A stretch of DNA of 37,884 bases from Chthoniobacterales bacterium (GTDB lineage: Bacteria > Verrucomicrobiota > Verrucomicrobiia > Chthoniobacterales > DYNR01): positions 1 to 37,884 of the forward strand of contig JAOAAX010000008.1 in assembly GCA_026418675.1 (NCBI GenBank). The letters are read 5' to 3'. This document shows, piece by piece, positions 33,599 to 37,884 of the stretch. Under the pieces are notes generated by a model. It was not told the origin of the DNA. It ran no database searches and worked only from the letters and a program-made list of their open reading frames with translations. The translations under genes were made by a program, and so were the position numbers. Numbering within the stretch: the stretch's first letter is position 1; every line of letters starts with the position of its first letter.

Positions 33599-33756
33599 TT
33601 GATGGTGTTGTGGGGGTAAGGTAAGTTTAATGAGGTGGAGATGGCAAGAGAGAGGAGGAGGAGCGGTGTTGGCGAAGATGGGGAGAAGGGTGGGAAGAGG
33701 TGGGGTTGTTTGTGGGTGTGCTGGAAATGGATTGCAGAGGACAGAGGTGAGGTTGC
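33599..33756. promoter_or_regulatory. Divergent intergenic region between argD and the surA-like gene
   Basis: 158 bases between two divergently transcribed genes, so promoters in both directions are expected here. The sequence is strongly purine-rich on the + strand. I could not pick out a convincing -35/-10 pair in either direction. The surA-like ATG is preceded by AGGTGAGGTTGC, which could serve as a ribosome binding site. Confidence 0.5.
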
Positions 33757-34788
33757 ATGATGGGAAGTATGGAAAGAAAGTTGACAGTTTTTGCATTTGT
33801 GGTTTGGATTATGATTGGTTTTGAAGCGAAAGGGCAGGTGGTGGGAGATGGGGGTAATGGGGGTAATAGGTATCGGCTTATGGATGGGATAGCTGCGGTT
33901 GTGAATGGGGAGGTGATTACAATTTCGCAGTTACGAGAGTTGACGATGGCTCGGGAATTGGCGCTGAGAGAGATGATGAGCGGGGAGGAACTGAAGAGGG
34001 AGGTTGAGCGGATTCGGAAGCAGGCGCTGCAGGATTTAATAGACCGACAGTTGATTTTGCAGGAATTTCGTAGGCGTGAGTTTACATTGCCGGAGTATGT
34101 GGTTGAGGATCGGATTAATCAGATAATCCGCGAGGAGTTTGGAGGGGATCGGCAGACATTTTTGCGGACGATTCTTGCACAGGGATATACCTTGAGCCGT
34201 TTTCGGGAGGTTGAGCGGGAGAAGTTGATCGTGCAGGCGATGCGACAGGCGAACGTGAAGGATGACTTTGTTGTTACGCCGCAGCAAGTGAGGGAGTATT
34301 ATGTAAAGAATCGGCGGCAGTTTAGTGAGGAGGAGGAGATACGTTTGCGGATGATAGTTTTTCGAGGGGGTAAAGAGGGTGGAGAATTACCGACGTTGGA
34401 GGGTGGAGATAAGAAGAAGTTAGCGGAGGAGGTGCGCGCGAAGATAATAGGTGGGGCAGATTTTGTGCAGATGGCGCAGATGTATTCTGAGGATGAGACG
34501 ACAGCAGAGGCGGGTGGAGATTGGGGATGGATAGGTCGAGAAACTTTGGCTGAACCGCTGGCGAAGGTTGCTTTTGGTTTAAAAACGGGTGAGGTTAGCC
34601 CGGTGGTTAGTTTCGGGGGGTCGTATTATCTTTTGCTTGTGGAGGAAAGAAAGAATGCGCGCGTTAAGCCGTTAGAGGAGGTGCAGAAGGATATTGAGCG
34701 AACGCTCCTGTTTGAGCATCGGCGACGGGCACAGGAGCGATGGTTGGAGGGGTTAAGGAGGAAGGCTTATATTCAAATTTTTGTTTGA
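33757..34788 (+). CDS. surA: SurA-like periplasmic peptidyl-prolyl isomerase
   Basis: 343 residues. A signal peptide (RKLTVFAFVVWIMIGFEAKGQ) is followed by a SurA N domain (about 45-170) containing MDGIAAVVNGEVITISQL, LQDLIDRQLILQEF and VEDRINQIIREEFGGDRQTF. One parvulin-type rotamase domain follows (about 205-305): EEEIRLRMIVFRG, FVQMAQMYSEDETTAEAGGD with the usual Ser-Asp and Gly-Gly-Asp, and LKTGEVSPVVSFGGSYYLL. E. coli SurA has two such domains. It assists outer-membrane protein folding. Its stop overlaps the pdxA start (TGATG), the same surA-pdxA order as in E. coli. Three in-frame ATGs are possible (33757, 33760, 33769). Confidence 0.88.
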   Translation: MMGSMERKLTVFAFVVWIMIGFEAKGQVVGDGGNGGNRYRLMDGIAAVVNGEVITISQLRELTMARELALREMMSGEELKREVERIRKQALQDLIDRQLILQEFRRREFTLPEYVVEDRINQIIREEFGGDRQTFLRTILAQGYTLSRFREVEREKLIVQAMRQANVKDDFVVTPQQVREYYVKNRRQFSEEEEIRLRMIVFRGGKEGGELPTLEGGDKKKLAEEVRAKIIGGADFVQMAQMYSEDETTAEAGGDWGWIGRETLAEPLAKVAFGLKTGEVSPVVSFGGSYYLLLVEERKNARVKPLEEVQKDIERTLLFEHRRRAQERWLEGLRRKAYIQIFV

Positions 34789-35711
34789 TGGACTTAATGG
34801 GGGAACTGCCACGGATAGGAATAACGGCTGGAGATCCCGGGGGTGTGGGGCCAGAGGTAGTTGAGAAGGCACTTCGTGTGGTTGGTGATGGAAGAGAAAT
34901 GGGAGTAGAGTTTGTGCGAATAGGAGTGATGGAAGGCCGGGATAGCGGGAGAGCGACGTTGGAAGGTGCGCGGCTGGCACTTTCTGCACTTGAGGAAGCA
35001 ATGGAGGGTTTGCAAAGCGGGGAACTGAAAGGAGTTGTGACCGGACCCGTATGTAAGCGGACGATGAGGGAGGTGGGTTTTAAGTATGCCGGGCAAACAG
35101 AGTTTTTTGCTGAGCGGAGTGGAGTTGGGGTGAACAAGGTGAGTATGTTGTTTGGAGCGCGAGTGTGGGGTGTTGGGTTGGTGACAATTCATGAGGCGCT
35201 AAGGAGGGTTGCTAGCCTAGTGAGTGAGGAGCGGGTGGAGGTTGCCGGTAGGCATTTGGCGGAATTTTTGGTGTGGAGAATTGGGCGCAAACCGCGTGTG
35301 GCAGTTGCTGGGTTAAATCCGCATGCGGGTGAAGGTGGGGAATTTGGGGATGAGGAGATGCGGTTGATTGTCCCTGCGATTGAGAAATTGCGAGGGGAGG
35401 GAGTGGCGGAGTGGGAGGGGCCATTGGCAGGGGACAGTATATTTCCACTGATGTTGGGAGGCAAGTTTGATGGGATGTTGGCAATGTATCACGATCAGGG
35501 GTTGGGGCCTTTGAAGGCGGTTTTTTTTCATGAGGCGGTAAATGTTACGTGGGGGTTGCCGTTTGTGCGGTGTAGTCCGGACCATGGGACTGGTTTTGAG
35601 ATAGCGGGTAAGGGCGAGGCGAGTGCTGGGAGTATGGAGGCTGCTTTGAGGATTGCTGCGGAGCTTGTTGTTAAGCGGGTAGAAAAGATGAGTATGGTAT
35701 CGAGAATTTGA
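34788..35711 (+). CDS. pdxA: 4-hydroxythreonine-4-phosphate dehydrogenase
   Basis: 307 residues. NAD(P)-dependent step of DXP-dependent pyridoxal phosphate synthesis. RIGITAGDPGGVGPEVVEKAL is cut here to GITAGDPGGVGPEVV, the family N-terminus. Metal-binding histidines are H135 (TIHEALRR), H179 (NPHAGEGG) and H235 (AMYHDQGLGPLKAVFF). NVTWGLPFVRCSPDHGTGFEI-like TWGLPFVRCSPDHGTGFE is the C-terminal block. Start ATG at 34788 overlaps the surA-like stop by one base; a second ATG at 34797 is also possible. The longer frame to 34740 lies inside the upstream gene. No ksgA/rsmA follows, unlike in E. coli. Confidence 0.95.
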   Translation: MDLMGELPRIGITAGDPGGVGPEVVEKALRVVGDGREMGVEFVRIGVMEGRDSGRATLEGARLALSALEEAMEGLQSGELKGVVTGPVCKRTMREVGFKYAGQTEFFAERSGVGVNKVSMLFGARVWGVGLVTIHEALRRVASLVSEERVEVAGRHLAEFLVWRIGRKPRVAVAGLNPHAGEGGEFGDEEMRLIVPAIEKLRGEGVAEWEGPLAGDSIFPLMLGGKFDGMLAMYHDQGLGPLKAVFFHEAVNVTWGLPFVRCSPDHGTGFEIAGKGEASAGSMEAALRIAAELVVKRVEKMSMVSRI

Positions 35712-35862
35712 GTTGGGGTAATTGTTGTAGGGGATGGTGTTAGGGGAGATTTTCGCTGGAAGCACGGGAGCGTTTTTAATTTAATAGTGGAGAATTTTCT
35801 CGATAAATGGAAATTAACGCTTTGGAGAATATGGCTAAAAAAGAGGAGAGAAGCATCTTTTC

Positions 35863-37161
35863 GTGCCGGGGATGAGAGGTTTTTTGCGAGTGATTCGTGC
35901 GAAGCGGTTTGTGCCGGAAGCAGGGGTAGTGATGGAGGATGGGGCTGTGGTGGTGAGGGAAGGGCAGATAGTAGATTCCGGCAAGTGGCGGGATGTGAAG
36001 CGCCGGCATGGGGGGAATTGTGGGATAGAAGAGGAATTTGAGGATGGAGTGATATTTCCGGGGCTTATTAATTCGCATGCACATTTAGAATATACGTGTA
36101 TGAAGCGGGCGATTTTGCCGCCAAAGAGTTTTGCGAGCTGGCTTGAGCGGGTTGGGATGATGAAGCGGACGATAAGCGATTGGGAATTTTTGGATTCGAT
36201 TCGGGAAGGGATGGCTGAGGCTGTTGGGAGCGGGACGACGACAGTTCTTTCGATGCTTTCGATGCCGCAACTTTTGCCGCGAGTGGGAGAGGCTCCGTTG
36301 CGCGTATGGTGGTTTTATGAGTTAGCGGATTTGCGGCACCGGATTGCGACGGATGATTTGATAGCGGGAGCATTGATGTTTTTTGATCAGCAGGAGAAGG
36401 GGCTTGGCGGGGTTGGGCTGTCTCCGCACTCTCCGTATTTGGCATCGAGGGAGCTATACCGGTTGACGCAGTTATGTAGTTTGAGGCTTGGGATGCCATG
36501 GGCGACGCACGTTGCGGAATCTGCGGAGGAGTATGCGATGTTCTGTAGGCGAAGTGGTGAGTTGTTTGAGTTTCTGGTGAGTTTGGGGCGTGATATGAGT
36601 GATTGCATGGGGTTAACTCCGTTGCAGATTGTCTTAGGGGAGTTAAAGGAGATACATCGGGCGATTTTGATACATTTGAATTATTTGGATGAGCGGGATG
36701 AAGAGCTGTTGGAGTTTTTGGGGCGGAGGTTGATGCTAGTGCATTGTCCGACTTCGCACTTATTTTTTGGACACAAGCCGTTTGGGTGTCGGCGGATGGA
36801 GGAGCTTGGAGTGCCAGTAGCACTTGGGACGGATAGCGGAGCGACAAGGAGTTCGTTGGATTTGCGGAAGGAGCTGAGGGTATTTCTCCAGCGGAATGGC
36901 TGGATTGGGGCAGTGCAGGGATGGCGAATGGTGACGAGGGTTCCGGCGGTGATGCTGCGAATGGGTCCATATATTGGGCATTTACGGCCTGGAGCGTATG
37001 CGGATTTTGTTGTCTGGAAAGATCCTGGTGGTGAAGGGGAGGATTTTTTTCGTGGGCTTGTGGAGCAGGAGGAGGGGCCGATTGGGGTGTGGGTTGGTGG
37101 GATTAAGAGGGTGGAGAGAGACGGGGAAGTGAAATGGGGCGTCGAGGAAATGGATAAGTAA
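35863..37161 (+). CDS. Amidohydrolase (TrzA/ATZ/MTA-SAH deaminase-like)
   Basis: 432 residues from a GTG; ATG at 35872 is an alternative. Metal-dependent hydrolase fold: N-terminal small beta domain (MEDGAVVVREGQIVDSG), the HxH in VIFPGLINSHAHLEY, His in MPWATHVAESAEEYAM, His in LVHCPTSHLFFGHKPF, and the metal Asp in VALGTDSGATRSS. The C-terminal GHLRPGAYADFVVWKD closes the small domain, as in guanine/adenosine-type deaminases. Residues fit deamination or hydrolysis of a ring compound; aminodeoxyfutalosine deaminase of menaquinone synthesis is one possibility, not shown. It lies 151 bases after pdxA and 119 before murA. An AGAGGAG lies upstream but too far for a firm ribosome binding site. 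Confidence 0.85.
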   Translation: MPGMRGFLRVIRAKRFVPEAGVVMEDGAVVVREGQIVDSGKWRDVKRRHGGNCGIEEEFEDGVIFPGLINSHAHLEYTCMKRAILPPKSFASWLERVGMMKRTISDWEFLDSIREGMAEAVGSGTTTVLSMLSMPQLLPRVGEAPLRVWWFYELADLRHRIATDDLIAGALMFFDQQEKGLGGVGLSPHSPYLASRELYRLTQLCSLRLGMPWATHVAESAEEYAMFCRRSGELFEFLVSLGRDMSDCMGLTPLQIVLGELKEIHRAILIHLNYLDERDEELLEFLGRRLMLVHCPTSHLFFGHKPFGCRRMEELGVPVALGTDSGATRSSLDLRKELRVFLQRNGWIGAVQGWRMVTRVPAVMLRMGPYIGHLRPGAYADFVVWKDPGGEGEDFFRGLVEQEEGPIGVWVGGIKRVERDGEVKWGVEEMDK

Positions 37162-37164
37162 ATG

Positions 37165-37204
37165 GATAAATTTATCTAGTGGATGAAGAAGTCTATAAAA
37201 TGAG
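37165..37204 (+). promoter_or_regulatory. Palindrome and possible murA promoter
   Basis: A perfect 12-base palindrome GATAAATTTATC (37165-37176) begins 3 bases after the amidohydrolase stop. About 17 bases on is CTATAAAAT, which could be a -10 element for murA, with the palindrome overlying the -35 position. Such an arrangement would suit a repressor site. This is inference from a short, A/T-rich sequence. Confidence 0.3.
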
Positions 37205-37280
37205 GTGGAGAGAGGTAGAGTTTTTGATTGCAATTGGGGAGTGGGAGGTTTTAGGAGCGGGTAAAGAGGAGAGATAGAAG

Positions 37281-37884
37281 ATGGATAAGATATTGGTTCA
37301 TGGGGGGCGGAGGTTGCGAGGGAGTGTGCGAATCAGCGGGTCAAAGAATTCTGCATTGCCGATATTGGCTGCGTGTTTGCTGACACGGGAGCCGTGTGTT
37401 CTGCATCGGGTGCCTGATTTGAGTGATATACATTATATGCTTTCGATATTGGGGCAGTTGGGGTGTGAGGTTGAACGGGCGAGTGGGTCTGTGCGGATTA
37501 CAGCGAAGGAGGTTGCGACAGTTGCTCCTTATAACATCGTGAGGAAGATGCGGGCATCGGTGTGTTTGCTAGGACCATTGTTGGGGAGGGAAGGGGAGGC
37601 GACCGTTTCGCTACCGGGAGGATGTGTAATAGGGGAGCGACCGATTGATTTGCATTTAAAAGGTTTTGAAGCACTTGGGGCAGCGGTCAGCGTGAAGCAT
37701 GGGAATGTGCGGGTTTTGGCGCCGAAATTGCGTGGTGCGGAGATTAACTTGCGTGGGCGGTTTGGCTCGACTGTGCTTGGGACAGATAATGTGATGATGG
37801 CGGCAGTGTTGGCGGAGGGGAGGACAGTTATCGATGGGGCTGCGGAGGAGCCAGAGGTTGTGGATTTAGCGAATTTTTTAAATA
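37281..37884 (+). CDS. murA: UDP-N-acetylglucosamine 1-carboxyvinyltransferase, 3' truncated by window end
   Basis: The first 201 residues are present; the gene runs off the window. First committed step of peptidoglycan synthesis, adding enolpyruvate from PEP to UDP-GlcNAc. The visible residues match E. coli numbering: K22-N23 in ISGSKNSALPILAA, R91 in VRKMRAS, C115 in LPGGCVIGERPIDLHL and R120. C115 is the target of fosfomycin, so no natural Cys-to-Asp resistance change is present. The start ATG has AGGAG nine bases upstream, although such strings are common on this purine-rich strand. The gene may share a transcript with the amidohydrolase or use the promoter candidate just upstream. Confidence 0.96.
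   Translation, partial: MDKILVHGGRRLRGSVRISGSKNSALPILAACLLTREPCVLHRVPDLSDIHYMLSILGQLGCEVERASGSVRITAKEVATVAPYNIVRKMRASVCLLGPLLGREGEATVSLPGGCVIGERPIDLHLKGFEALGAAVSVKHGNVRVLAPKLRGAEINLRGRFGSTVLGTDNVMMAAVLAEGRTVIDGAAEEPEVVDLANFLN

Noticed and set aside
35774-35801. Weak stem near the end of pdxA followed by T-rich sequence as a terminator
   Set aside because: The stem is only four base pairs (CGCT/AGCG). Another GAGAA/TTCTC stem has a two-base loop. Neither is convincing.
35831-35875. Short frame MAKKEERSIFSC upstream of the amidohydrolase as a leader peptide or alternative start
   Set aside because: It is out of frame with the amidohydrolase, only 14 codons long and stops at the likely ATG. 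No attenuator-type structure follows it.

Overview
The window looks like chromosome from a Gram-negative bacterium, most likely of the Verrucomicrobiota/PVC group. That placement is inference. It rests on a secreted beta-rich protein of verrucomicrobial style at the left end, on a TPR / ExbB / ExbD / ExbD / VWA cluster, and on the mix of envelope genes (RND efflux pump, SurA-like chaperone, class A penicillin-binding protein, MurA). No rRNA, tRNA or CRISPR array was recognised, so there is no direct phylogenetic marker apart from ribosomal proteins L20 and L35.

Layout. 1-2126 (+) is the 3' part of a large secreted protein ending in a clear intrinsic terminator. 2284-6281 (-) holds an isoaspartyl methyltransferase (pcm), a TIM-barrel glycoside-hydrolase-like protein, a LamG-like protein and a small membrane-anchored protein. 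6519-13695 (-) is a tight cluster of two exported repeat/TPR proteins, ExbB, two ExbD proteins and a membrane-anchored VWA protein. I read it as a proton-motive-force-driven envelope machine in which a VWA protein with a TonB-like membrane helix takes the place of TonB/TolA. 13770-15422 (-) has panE and a vapBC-like toxin-antitoxin pair. 15589-20566 (-) has ftsK, larC, rplT and rpmI. 20672-33598 (-) reads, in transcription order, argD, gcvT, gcvH, gcvP, RND adaptor, RND pump, C39-like peptidase and class A PBP, with overlapping junctions from gcvP onward. 33757-37884 (+) is divergent: surA-like, pdxA, an amidohydrolase and the 5' part of murA.

The dominant large-scale feature is compositional. 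In every stretch I sampled outside the toxin-antitoxin locus, the + strand is G-rich over C whichever strand is coding. Most genes lie on the C-rich strand. Minus-strand genes therefore encode proteins rich in Pro, Ser, Gln, Thr and Leu and have pyrimidine-rich, Shine-Dalgarno-free leaders, while plus-strand genes are rich in Gly, Val, Glu and Arg. The toxin-antitoxin locus breaks this skew, which suggests recent arrival.

Other points to check are a probable frameshift in an A11 run at the start of the C39-like peptidase, a roughly 95-residue low-complexity insertion inside the FtsK motor, a VapC-like toxin lacking one acidic active-site residue, and a nested inverted repeat in the larC-rplT gap.
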